DNA of 64,000 nt from Rhodeus uyekii (Eukaryota; Chordata; Actinopteri; Cypriniformes; Acheilognathidae): NCBI GenBank assembly GCA_037043235.1, contig JAWRVZ010000094.1, positions 2,057,001 through 2,121,000 of the forward strand, given 5' to 3'. Under the pieces are notes generated by a model. That model saw only the letters and a program-made list of their open reading frames with translations. It did no database searches and was not told the origin of the DNA. This document shows, piece by piece, positions 34,200 through 44,398 of this stretch (position 1 is its first letter; every line of letters begins with the position of its first letter). A program made the position numbers and the translations under genes.

Positions 34200-35690
34200 G
34201 GAAATTATTCCGCCGTCACCTCCATTGCTGCAGCAATGATGTTCCCCGACACTCCCGCAGGAGTTAGCCAAGGGGAAATTATCCCACTGCTGCAGCAGTG
34301 AAGCTATCTTCATACTGGCTTTTAGGTTTCCTCAGATGCTCATAACTCACCATCACATCCAGCTTTAACCCAAAATTACATCCTACAAATTCCGACTCAG
34401 TACTGGACGACAAAACCATTTCTTACTTCATCAAATGAAGAAACGCCATTTCACCTACTTCTCCAATCTTCCATCACCAATCCAACCATATCAAACCCTC
34501 CTAGCCTATTTCCATTTCAGAAACTCGCAAGCTAAACTCCCATCCGACCCACTCTCCATAGACGATTCCAACCTCATTACACGTTTCGGTTCCAAACTTC
34601 TTAAAGCTACGCTACTCTAAACCGGATTTCCAACAGACCATTTATTCAGCCATTCATTTCGCAAAGGCGCAGCAACCACGGCTGCACAAAAGGCCTTTCC
34701 CAACTGCAAATACAAGCATTGCGCTGCTGGTCTTCAGAAGCTTTCAAGAGCCACATCAGATCAAACAGATCGCACATCAAACAAGCTCTTCAAACTCTGT
34801 TAAGCATCAGCTCCTCCCACTTACAGCTTCATGGCCACTGCTTTCCATTGCCGCAGCAGTGACGCTCCCGCAGGAGCCAGGTCTCTCAATCCTCCACTGC
34901 CACAGCAGCAATGCTCAGCCAGTTCTCTCTAATTATCCACTGCCGCAGAAGTGACACTCCTGCAGGAGTCAGCCAAGGGGAAATTATCCCACTGCCGCAG
35001 CAGTGATGCTATGTTCATCCTGGCCTTTCGGATTCCTCAGATGCTCAGAACTCACTGTCACATCCAGCTTTAACCCAAAAGTACATCCTACAATTTATGA
35101 CTTGTCAGTTCTGGATGAGCTACATCCGATCAGACAGATCAAACATCAAACAAGCCCAACAAACTCTCATCAGTTAAAATCTGCTCCTTTCCACATACCA
35201 TCTTCACAGCCACAGCTTTCCACTGCCGCAGTAGTGATGCTCCAGAAGGAACCCAGCCCTGGAAACCCCTCCATTGCCGCAGCAATGATGTGCCCCCACA
35301 CTCACGCAGGAGTCAGCCTGAGGGGAAATTACTCCACTGCCGCAGCAGTGAGGCTCCCACAGGAGCTCAGTTCCAAATTTGCCTCCATCGCCGCAGCAAT
35401 GATATTTCCCCACAATCTCGCAGGAGTCAGCCTAAGGGGAATATTGCTCTACTGCCACAGCACCGACACTCCCGCAAGAGCCAGTTCTCTCAAATTCTCA
35501 ACCACTGCAGCAGCAACGCTCCCTCAGGAGCCCAGTCCTGAAACCCCTTTCATCACCACAGAAACGACTTTACCACACCCCCTAAGAAGCCAGAACTAAG
35601 GGGAAATTCCTCCACTGCTGGAGCAGCGACTCTCCTGCAGGAGCCACTTCTCTCAAATTCTCTACTGCCGCAACAGCAGGAGCCAATTCT
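34200..35690 (+). repeat. Minisatellite of palindromic units within Ngaro
   Basis: Repeated units such as CCACTGCCGCAGCAGTGA followed by GCTCCCGCAGGAG and often AGCC-AAGGGGAAATTA, in blocks at 34215-34310, 34845-35010 and 35220-35690. Each core (CACTGC..GCAGTG) is self-complementary. The blocks separate partial copies of the recombinase gene. Confidence 0.85.
34312..35215 (+). pseudogene. Ngaro tyrosine recombinase, duplicated and broken
   Basis: Copy 1 (about 34312-34810) has the first Arg region (FLRCS-type, around 34325), TVTSS-type text, PSPIQPYQTLLAYFHFR, SKLLKATLL, then, after a stop, HSFRKGAATTAAQKA (the HxxR box). Copy 2 (35003-35215) repeats FGFLRCSELTVTSSFNPK and jumps to the C-terminal end, so it lacks the catalytic middle. 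The Tyr region is not intact. The enzyme would integrate the element in place of a DDE integrase. Confidence 0.75.
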
Positions 35691-36050
35691 CTTGAATTCC
35701 CATGATCGCGGAGTCTAGCCGGAGAGGCTCCAAAGACCTGACAACATCAGCTAGTATCCTGATAAGCGCCTCCCGCTTCCACAGAGGTAACCCACAGGTA
35801 CTCCCAGGAGCTAGGTCTCCAACCAACTCGCCTTCTGGCTACAAGTTGAATAACAAGCACATCTCCAATGCAAAGCAAACCTCTGTGCCTCAAGCCATCT
35901 ACAACCAACTATCAGTGATGCTCATCCTTCGGACAACATAAACAACAAACTCCCTCCCATCGATACAAGAACCCACCCAGCTTCACCTCGCCATTTTTTG
36001 GGGGTCACCAACTCCTTGCTAGCGGCTGTCCGACTGGACCTTTGCAATTT

Positions 36051-36170
36051 TTGGGGGAGTGCTCCAGGTTCGGGCCAAATACCGAGCTCAGAGCCCTCTC
36101 CTCGGACAGCACGCCAAATGCGCATACCTTTACCGCTTCTGAATCATTGGCAAGTGTGAACTCGTGAAAT
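36051..36170 (+). repeat. Ngaro B1 repeat
   Basis: About 120 bp matching B2 (36379-36497) with around ten differences. It ends CTCGTGAAAT directly before A2. Confidence 0.9.
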
Positions 36171-36378
36171 GGTGTTTAATTAACAAAGTTCGGGAGGAGC
36201 ACGTCCAAGGATGAAAGCAATCAACTCATCATCAGCAATTATACCTCATCCTATCAGCATGAGAGGAAGCATGTATATATTGCCTTGTTCGACTCACCTA
36301 CATTCCTCGACAGTTTACGGCATCCCTCCACCACCCCGACTCCTCATACTTAATTGTTCCTATCAAAGTCAGGAATAC
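36171..36378 (+). repeat. Ngaro A2 repeat
   Basis: The copy of A1 embedded between B1 and B2. Confidence 0.88.
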
Positions 36379-36497
36379 GGGGGGAGTGCTCCAGGTTCGG
36401 GCCAAATGCCGAGCTCGGATCCCTCTCCTCGGACAGCACGCAAAATACGCGTACCTTTACCGCTCCTGAATCATTGGCAAGTGTGAACTCGTGAAAT
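36379..36497 (+). repeat. Ngaro B2 repeat (right end)
   Basis: Ends GTGAACTCGTGAAAT. Harbinger intron sequence (ATGATTCGATTGCTCTCAG) resumes immediately. Confidence 0.9.
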
Positions 36498-37449
36498 ATG
36501 ATTCGATTGCTCTCAGGCTTTACTAATGTGATTGGTGCCATAGTCTGCATACACATTTCTATCAAGGCACTCTCAGGCCACAATGAAAGCGATTGTGAAA
36601 ACTGAAAGGGGGTTCACAGTATAAATATGCAGGTGAGATTCTTTACATTGATTCTAGTAAATATTCAAGGGAATGCATTCATTTATAATACAAATCTCTT
36701 AGATGGTGTGTAACTATGTACCACAAAACAAATGTGGAAGCAAAATGTCCAGGCTCTGTGCACGACTCAAGAATTATTAGATAGTCAGTGTTATGCACAT
36801 TATTTTAAAGTGGTAAGTTAAAGACTTTACACAGTTACTACTTTACTAATTTTTGGCCTAACAGAATTAAATTTTTCTGTTATATAAGTGACTACGATGG
36901 CATCCTGCTAGGGGACAGCGGCTATGCCTGCAGGCAGTATTTCATGAGACAAGTCCCTGACCCCAACCCTTGGCCACAAGCCCGTTACAATGCAACTTTA
37001 TTCAGGACAACGGCACGCATTGAAATGAAGGAAGATTTCATTGTCTGAAAAGTCTGAGGGTTGCACCTGACAGGGCATGCACATTAATGTTGCTTGTGCA
37101 ATATTGCACAACATTGCCACCATCAGAAAGGAGAGGACCCCTGTGGTGGAAATGTAGCCTGATGATGACCTCCACCCAGTGCATTTGGACCAGTCTAATG
37201 GCAGAGTTGCATGGAACAGAATTGCCCAGCATAATTTTTGAAAAGAGGAAACTGCACACAGTTTAGTTTACAGGTTTTCTTTTTGTTTTTAGTTTTTGTT
37301 TTTTATTCAGCTGGTCATCTCTTGCCTGTGGAATGAAATAAATGAATAATGCAAAAGTCAGTGTGTTTATTAGTGTAAACTATTTTATTAGTAAAAAAAA
37401 GAGGATTATTAAATAGAATTAATACACGATCATATAATTACACACAATC

Positions 37450-37645
37450 ACTAGGCTACTCACAAATTTAATTTGTTGGCAACTTTTTGCCAGCCCTCTC
37501 TCCTGGCTTTTGCAGCCTTTGAAGTGTTGCCTTGTGTTTTTAAATTAAACACTGAAAGTCAGTGACGACCTCAAGGAAGATTTCTTGCTCCGCCGCCGAG
37601 AAATACTGTGTGCATTCTTTTGCCAATCAAAATGTTGCTGATCAA
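37450..37645 (-). pseudogene. Harbinger Myb/SANT-like protein remnant
   Basis: On the minus strand: ECTQYFSAAEQEIFLEVV, then (after a stop) KATLQRLQKPGERAGKKL, which matches the helix pattern of Harbinger SANT-like partners (FS..E...L... and an Ala-Arg...W-K-I segment). Convergent with the transposase. Non-functional. Confidence 0.65.
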
Positions 37646-37845
37646 TGTTTCTACTATCGATACATAACCCCTTTTAAGCCAGCCCATGAACGCGCAATGA
37701 TCTCAAATAACTCAATCCAGCTATACTAAATATCAACAACAAGTGCGTTCAAAGAACCTAATCATCCAGATCATAGTTAGTGCGATTAGCTCATCTCGGA
37801 TGTGTCATCCGATCTTGGATGTAGTTACAAAGAACGGGGCCCAGG

Positions 37846-38515
37846 TATCTGGAACCACACAAATTCTAGAGTGTAACTATTCAAAGAATGGGACAGGGGC
37901 TCCAAGAGTCATTAAAGACAAAATATGAAATTCTCAGTAATCTGACTAATTTGACTTACTATAAAGATAAGAGGAACTGGCAGAAACCTCTTGCTGGAGA
38001 ATTTACTTTTTTATATTTAATTTTACAAAACATTTAATCTGAAATTATCATCTTAACCTTAAATACTACATACATTGTACTCCACTTTAGTTTTTTTATT
38101 TTATGTCAGAATGGAGGATAAGCAGATCTTAAAAAGAAAAAAAAAACTTTTGTGGGATTTCTTAAATTTGAAATCCCCCGGAGTTTACATTGCATACTAA
38201 ATAAGCTTGAATATCCAAATGAACATTGGTTTTATATTTTAACGCTATCAAACAATTGAATGATTGTATATGGTGAATTAATGAAGCTCTTGGACATGGA
38301 AAGACATTGGACAGATCATTTCACACAGGATCTTCCATAAAACCTGTTTACCAACGTCTAAATACTGATAGTGAAACCTAATGCACAACAGTAGTGGTTG
38401 AACATAACAATACAATGTATTATAAATCATTCTGAGATATTAATTCAGTTTATCATTTTTTGATGGACTAAATAAGTACCTTGTAGTATCATAAGCTAAA
38501 GAACAAGTCTTATAG
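37846..38515. other. Non-coding, nothing recognised
   Basis: AT-rich, with no supported gene or repeat structure. Confidence 0.35.
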
Positions 38516-40217
38516 TGTCAGGGTTTTGCAAGAGAAAGGACCCAAACGCAGAAACACAAATGAAAGGGTTTTATCAACACGACTGAAGACAAGGCACAAT
38601 GGGGTAGTGAGGCGTGATAGTTCAAAAGGCAGGGCTGGGTTGACACAGAGGCGGGCAGGGTAGGACGAGCACCGAGACCAGACCGGAATGACAGACTAAC
38701 GGGTTAGGAGAGGCAACACCAACAGGGAGACCAAGCAGGAGCACGCCAGACCACAAACTTCTAGATGATTTCTGACTAGATCCCAGACAAGCTGCCAGGT
38801 CGAGTAGGAGGTCTCAGGGTGCAGGGCAGGGCAGGAACAGACACCACTCACAACAAACAGACAACAAAGCAAGACAAGAGAGATTAAAAAAAAGAGACAC
38901 GATGTAACGTCAAACTGGAAGCAACTAATATGGAAACAGCAGTACGAAATAAACAACGACCTTGAAAACAGAAGACTAAACAAAAGAACTTTGCAGGAAG
39001 AATATAAGTTAATCAATAGTTCAAAAGAAAAGAACAAAGATACCAACAAAAGGCAAGAACTAGCTAGAACTAAGGATGGCTGGCGCGAAACCTGCGTTTC
39101 GACAGAGTGTCGAGACCCCGAAGCGTAGATGTTTCGAAACACTGAACCGAAACTGTGATTCAAAACAACAATGTCACGTGACTTTGGCTAAACGAATCGT
39201 TTGCGCGTTTCACAAGTGTTTCGATAGGCGGTGCTTGTCGAGTCTGCGTTTGATTGACAGGGGCGGGAACAAACCACACAATCGCACATCTGTCTCAACT
39301 CAAACAAAGTTTAAAAGAGGAATTAACCTTCACCTCGTGGGTTTTTGTAGTGACATTTGTTGTGCGACTTGGTTAGTTATATTTAGGCTACATTTAAATT
39401 AAACATATTTACTGATAGACTACAGACAATGACAGATAGATAGATATAGTGACCCATTCATATAGGTTTATTTAGATATTGACAGATAGCACAGCAGTTA
39501 GACATATAGAATTTCATAAATAGATTCAAATAGATTCATAGATATATACATTTATATATAGATTAATAGATATATATATATGCTTTCATAAATATATAGA
39601 TTCATAGATAGAGCGAGAGAGAGAGAGAGAAAACTCGCCACATTAACACAAACACAACATTTTTATTTGTTTAATGGATTGTTAAAGTTTCAGACATGTG
39701 CAATTGACCACTAGATGTCGCCGTGGAAACAGGTGTCGGTATAGAGTTTCGAAGCCTCAAAACAATACGGCACATTTGATTCAAGTGTTTCAGTGTTTCA
39801 TGAAGCTTCGCTTTGCCCATCACTAGCTAGAACAAGGCTAGATAAAACATCAAAATAATTGTAAGGAAACACTAGAACTAGAGACAGGGAAATATTCACA
39901 ACTAGACAAGATTTTAGACTGAAAACAGATTCTGGTAAGCAAACAAGACCATACCATGAAGTACACAATACGAACCAGCAAGGACATGAGGGAAAGGAGC
40001 ACCATATAAAGGGAGCAGAGCACATGAGGGACAGGTGAACACACTCAGTAAACGAGGACTAGACAAGGGGGCGTGGTAACTGGAAATGAGGAGGTGGGAC
40101 AAGAGGACCACATGGCAAACATGAACAAAGACAAAGCCATGTGCTCAAACACAACACAAACAGGCAAACGTTAAACAAAGACAAGACAGACAAGATGGTC
40201 TGGACAGGATCCTGACA
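38516..40217 (-). mobile_element. Solo LTR (TSD TATAG), same family as 7830-15525
   Basis: Starts TGTCAGGGTTTTGC, ends GGATCCTGACA, with exact TATAG at 38511-38515 and 40218-40222. LTR sequence is 38516-39070 and 39834-40217 (about 0.94 kb). The remainder is a hAT insertion. Confidence 0.92.
39071..39825 (+). mobile_element. hAT element (TSD GCTAGAAC)
   Basis: Ends TAAGGATGGC / GCCCATCACTA (the left TIR has changed bases) with exact GCTAGAAC at 39063-39070 and 39826-39833. Related subterminal words (GAAGCTTCG, GTTTCGAAGC) but a different subfamily. No coding part. It contains a GATA/GA-rich internal stretch. Confidence 0.88.
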
Positions 40218-40359
40218 TATAGTGTATATTTATATAGTAAACTTTAGCTTGAGATAGCCCAATGCAAATGATTAACATTTAAACAATATACCACATCATA
40301 TATTCAAAATGTGAATATCTCCTGCTTCGTAAACATCCTTGCAACTCACATTATTTTAA

Positions 40360-40598
40360 AATACATATTTTTTTTTTTTTAATTCCTCTTCATTCAGTGT
40401 GTATTTGTATATGTCCATTTGATTTGTGCTGTGATTCTGGCCACAGGCAGTCGTGACCTTGTCTTCCTCTCTTACAATTGAATATTTCTGTGTTCTCTTC
40501 CCCAAAGAAATGCTCTTTTCACAGCAGACAAAGAGGAAGAAGAGCACCATGCAGGCTAGATAAAGGAGAAGAGGGATGTAGAGCCCACCGCAGGCTGT
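40360..40598 (-). CDS. Candidate last exon of a membrane protein (unidentified)
   Basis: On the minus strand a splice-acceptor-like AAACTTACAG (ending at about 40599) is followed by an open frame of about 78 codons: a hydrophobic segment (LYIPLLLYLACMVLFFLFVC, 20 residues), a CCEK juxtamembrane basic step, then a hydrophilic tail rich in charged residues and Tyr (KYSIVREED, DIYKYTLNEEE) that runs into a Lys run and a stop. This looks like the transmembrane and cytoplasmic end of a type I receptor. No similar sequence is seen elsewhere in the window and no TE signature overlaps it. I found no upstream exon. The gene is unidentified and could be a chance frame or pseudogene. Confidence 0.35.
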
Positions 40599-41279
40599 AA
40601 GTTTAAAAGCATTTTTTGAAAATGTTCATCCGATTCAAACTTCCTCCACACTCGACCAATGGGGGTCAAATGACACAAGGAAGCTCCCGGAGCGGTTTTA
40701 TGTAATAGTTTGTGTGTTTTCTTGTTTGTTTAATCAATGTTGTGTCCTGGTCTCCAAAACCTTTTATATGTTCTGAAAATGGTCAGATAGATTTCTATAT
40801 CTGTATCGGAGAAGATTCAGCAAAAAATTCTGCATCTCTGACCTTAGGTCTTATGTGGACAGTGGTGGGCTACACATTGTTTCACACTACATTGATTTTG
40901 TATCTAAGATATCATGCCTCGACTCAACTCCAAACGGTTTGGTGCTAGCAGTTCAGCATATCCTGAAAATACTGTCGCTGGTTTTAAATGCTCCCAAATG
41001 CCAAACCTTGAAAATTCCCACACAGAGAACACAAGCACTGGTCATCCTCTCTGACCTTGCTCAGTTTTGGGGTTTTCTTGTAAACCTGACCATAATTGGA
41101 TGGATTTCACCAAGCCTCAGCGATCAAGAGTTCAGGAAGACAATTATTATGTGAGATGTATTTCACCAAATAAGCAGTAAGATGATTCATGCTGAGCCAA
41201 ACCACCACATCATTAAAACAAATGTGGGTTTTGTCAAACATGTTGAGATTTAATAGTGACCAAAGTTCCAAACCACTGT

Positions 41280-41408
41280 CCAAAACAAGAATCATACATC
41301 AGCAGAGACCATTGAGGTTCTATAAGCTCGTTCTGCACTGATTGGCAAGGACCAGGGAGATTCCATAAAACTTCTTGCCAACTAGCCAGCATAGACTAGG
41401 AATATACA

Positions 41409-41462
<54 letters not shown>

Positions 41463-41870
41463 GATACATCAGAATCTTTTTTTTTTTTTTTTTTTTTGTA
41501 ATACAGGGATACGGAATCCTTTTATTTGAGAGACATTATTCAACAATTAACAGAAACTGAAACTCTGCAGGGTTCTTGACCAATTGTCATAGACTGGGGA
41601 GAATTAACAGAATAATTCTGAACCAATAAGCAGAGACATTCCATAGAGACATTTTGGACCAAACAGCAACAAAAATGAAACAGTTCTACACCATTTTTCT
41701 AGAATAGTAAGCAGATTAAACTGGATCGTTTTGGACCAATCAGCAGAGACTAGGTACATTCTGAAGTGACATTCTTAAACAATCAGCAGACACTAAAACA
41801 ATTCCTCATAATAATTAGAGTCAATCAGCAGAGACATTCTGTAGACATTCTGATATTCTTAAGGCTAATT
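41280..41870 (+). repeat. Degenerate tandem array (AATCAGCAGAGACATTC-like)
   Basis: About eight irregular repeats of a core like CCAATCAGCAGAGACATTCT at about 41340, 41540, 41620, 41690, 41740, 41790 and 41825, with variable 40-70-bp spacing and divergence. Confidence 0.6.
41411..41455 (+). repeat. (AT)n microsatellite
   Basis: Continuous AT run. Confidence 0.95.
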
Positions 41871-42558
41871 CAGACTGCATCAATAGATGCCAATGAATGC
41901 TGACAATAACAATATTACAGTACCGTACTTCATTCCTTGACATTCTATGATCTGAAAAACGCTGACTAAACATGTCAACAAAATCAAGGCTGATCAATGC
42001 CAACAGGTAACAAAATGATTTGACAAAACCTGACAAATGTGTTTAATGCCATTGGACTTTGTCTACTAGTGCTGTGTGAATTTGTCTTCAGCAAAGCAAT
42101 AATAACATTTTTTGGATTCATTCTAGATATTAACTTATCAATTTGTTTTAAACCTTTTAGCAGAGACCAGAAATTAATTCTTGATCTTGACCAATAGATC
42201 TCTGTTTGCCAGATCAACCCACCAGATTCCTTTCAGAGCAGAGAAATGAACAAAGAGACATTGGAAATTGCACATGCAGTTCAACCAAGGCAGAATGGAA
42301 GAATTTAGTGTGTGAGAGATGTGAGATCACATGCATTGCTGTGGTTGGAATGTGTGTCATCCAGACATATTAGGACTGCTCTGGTTGTGGATTCTGACAG
42401 AGCACTGGAAAGCAGGGATATGTTTAATCGTCCATATGAAAAAGGAGGCAGAGGAATCTGAGGCTGGCAGAGCAGCGGGAAACCCAGAGGTCTTTGGCCC
42501 TCTGTCAGAAAGGATCAAATCTGTGTGCCATTATCTGTGCACATGTGTGCCAAAAGAG

Positions 42559-42612
<54 letters not shown>
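42559..42612 (+). repeat. (GA)n microsatellite
   Basis: Continuous GA run. It yields a spurious poly Arg-Glu frame. Confidence 0.95.
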
Positions 42613-42615
<3 letters not shown>

Positions 42616-42987
42616 GGAAATGGTCTTATGTCACACTGGGGTGCATGTTTGAAATGCTAATGAGTGAAGTCGTGGCCTCGGGATTTGTACTGACAGTGTA
42701 CGGACTTGTGAGTCAGACGTTAGTATTGTGAGAGTGCAGTGGTCTAATGTCAGTCTGTTTAAAATTTGAATGGTGAAAGCTGTGTTCAAATGAGATGGAA
42801 AGTCCTTATAAGGGTGCTGCATTACTTAGACACGTTGTTTTTTGGAATGATCAGAGCTGGGAAAATATTATGGGGTTGTTGGGAGAATGTTTGTGCATAA
42901 AGTGGGATGATACAATGGAAACTACATAAAGCTTATTTTGACCAAATGTCTCATATTTCACATTTTAAAAAAAAACCTGTTCCTTGT

Positions 42988-43270
42988 ATGTCACAGTTTC
43001 CCTTTGTCTGGAATTTGTGTTTGTTTTGCACCTTCTAATCTGTTGTCATGGACACTATGTGATTGGTTATTTCAGTCTTTAATTATGGATTTAAGTTCCT
43101 TTCTATAAATTCAGTGTTGTCGAGTCTTGTCTATGTTTAAACGTATGTTATGCTACTCTCGTGATCTGGATTGATTAACCCTTTGTACAATCACACCAGT
43201 GAAACCAGTCTTGGCTGGTCCCTGGAGCATATATAAATTGTGATTAGAATGTTCGGTGCATCACGTGATC
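42988..43270 (+). mobile_element. LTR-like fragment
   Basis: Begins TGTCACAGTTTCCC and contains GTTTGTTTTGCACCTTCTAA, repeated at 43610. Its right part matches 20150-20210 (GCTGGTCCCTGG...ATTCGGTGCATC). No TSD. Confidence 0.5.
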
Positions 43271-43589
43271 AACTTCTAAATTCAGACGTATTTCCGTGTG
43301 TTGGCTGGTGCTGAGGCAGAGAAGGAGTTTGTCATTTATCACAGCTATTCTGTGATTTAATAGATAATATTTAAATAATTTTAAATAATAAGGGGCAGGT
43401 TCCAAAGTAATGGTCTCCTTAAAAAACTGATGTTGTCAGCGAGAATATTTTAAACTTATGTGTGAAAGGGTTAAAGATAACCTTATTACCTTCATCTTCA
43501 TGTTTGTGTGTTATTTTGCAAAATTAATTCATGACAGAAGACCAGACCTAAACAAGATAATTTGGGAAAGTCTTGTTTTTTTCTTTTTC

Positions 43590-44380
43590 CTTTTCTGTGA
43601 ACTTTGTGTTTGTTTTGCACCTTCTAACCTGTTATCATGGATACTATGTACCGTATTTTCCCGCATATATCCCGCGGATTATACCAGATTTTACAAACCC
43701 TGCAGGGTGGGTGCGGGATAAGGGTGCGGACTATATCACCATTTTTTTACACGGAATTGTAAATTGGTTTTCAATATAAAAAAACAATTGCGGTATTTTC
43801 TTTCTGTTTTTCTTTCATGCACGGGTTGTCTGGCCTCTGTACTGTCAGTCTTACAGCTGGCGCTGATAGGCTGTCTGACCTGTCAATCATGCAAGAAGAC
43901 GTGATTGGCTGTCTATCAATCTGATAGCTGGCTCTGATCTTTCTTATTGTGTGAATTTCACGCACAAGCACTGTGTACCGAGCCTGAACAGTTATAATAA
44001 TTGACATCATGCGAGCAACATTCGAAATTCGAATCGTGATCTTGCACAAAAAAAATCATCATGGGTGCGGGATATCTGAGGGTGCGGATTATACCAACAT
44101 TTTTTTACACAAACCCCCAAAACCCGCGGGATATATGAGGGTGCGGATTATCTGCGTCTGCGGATTATATGCGGGAAAATACAGTAATTAATATTAAAGT
44201 TCAGGTGTGTGTCTTTAATTATCCTCATTAACCTGTGCATTTAAGATCCCTTGTTTCAGATCAGTATTGATGGGTTTTGTCTACTTGTGTGTTATGCTAC
44301 TCTCTCGATGTGGATTTATTAAAGACTGACTTAATACCTTCATGTGTGTGTGTTAAACAGCAACACAAGCCATGACATGA
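43590..44380 (+). mobile_element. Second copy of the LTR-like fragment, with MITE
   Basis: 43594-43650 and 44187-44380 parallel 43010-43190 (GTTTTGCACCTTCTAACCTG, TATGCTACTCTCTCGATGTG). A 534-bp DNA element interrupts it. Confidence 0.5.
43651..44184. mobile_element. Tigger/pogo-like MITE, 534 bp
   Basis: TIRs CCGTATTTTCCCGCATATA and TATATGCGGGAAAATACAG (inverted, one mismatch at the tip) are flanked by TA at 43649-43650 and 44185-44186. Multiple internal CGGATTATA / GGTGCGG motifs are repeated near both ends. No coding part. The superfamily is inferred from the TA TSD and TIR style. Confidence 0.85.
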
Positions 44381-44398
44381 TGATGTTTGCTGAACATA

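Larger units (their letters stand above)
31203..36497 (+). mobile_element. Ngaro-type YR retrotransposon with split direct repeats
   Basis: The arrangement is A1 (31203-31345) - internal - B1 (36051-36170) - A2 (36171-36378) - B2 (36379-36497), the diagnostic layout of Ngaro elements. A copies share ATTAACAAAGTTCGGGAGGA-type sequence through CGACAGTTTAC. B copies share GTGCTCCAGGTTCGGGCCAA through GTGAACTCGTGAAAT. The internal region has a tyrosine recombinase (34312-35215) and a repeat array. There is no TSD, as expected for recombinase-based integration. I did not recognise a reverse transcriptase, so this copy is probably deleted or non-autonomous. It lies in intron 1 of the Harbinger transposase. 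Confidence 0.85.
30727..37250 (+). pseudogene. Harbinger transposase, four exons, Ngaro in intron 1
   Basis: Exon 1 (about 30727-31154): RGQPVAEGARIIWRAFR, RDRQDPLAEQ, NLLDPYVTNLTRCSR (HTH region), ending KESFF-IIA before GT at 31155. Exon 2 (36517-36632), after CTCAG: GFTNVIGAIVCIHI; the first catalytic position of the usual GAIDCTH is Val, a likely inactivating change. Then HSINMQ before GTGAG. Exon 3 (36703-36812): NVEAKCPGSVHDSRIIR, the second Asp region, ending at GTAAGT. Exon 4 (36899-about 37250): DGILLGDSGYACRQYFM, DPNPWPQARYNATLFRT and ARIEM. There are stops and a frameshift. Phase and splice sites agree with the protein junctions. No clear start codon was seen. Confidence 0.82.
30526..37845 (+). 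mobile_element. PIF/Harbinger element interrupted by Ngaro
   Basis: Left end CCAGGAGCCCATTCTTTGTA; right end, reverse-complemented, CCTGGGCCCCGTTCTTTGTA. TAT at 30523-30525 and 37846-37848 is a 3-bp TSD, the size expected of this superfamily. Without the 5.3-kb Ngaro the element is about 2.0 kb and contains a four-exon transposase (plus) and a Myb/SANT-like ORF (minus), the usual two-gene Harbinger layout. Confidence 0.88.
40600..42987. other. Low-repeat spacer with microsatellites
   Basis: No supported gene. It includes an AT run (41411-41455), a T run (about 41478), a degenerate array (41280-41870, listed separately) and a GA run (42559-42612). Frames here are driven by the simple repeats. 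Confidence 0.4.

Noticed and set aside
34200..35690. Possible CRISPR-like array (regular repeats with spacers)
   Set aside because: The units are palindromic minisatellite copies within a Ngaro element in vertebrate DNA, with irregular spacing; no CRISPR biology applies.
38696..39163. 155-codon Leu/Phe-rich minus-strand frame
   Set aside because: Covers LTR and the border of the hAT insertion, so it spans two elements and cannot be a gene.
42331..42731. Plus-strand frames with Arg-Glu runs
   Set aside because: Translation of the GA microsatellite.
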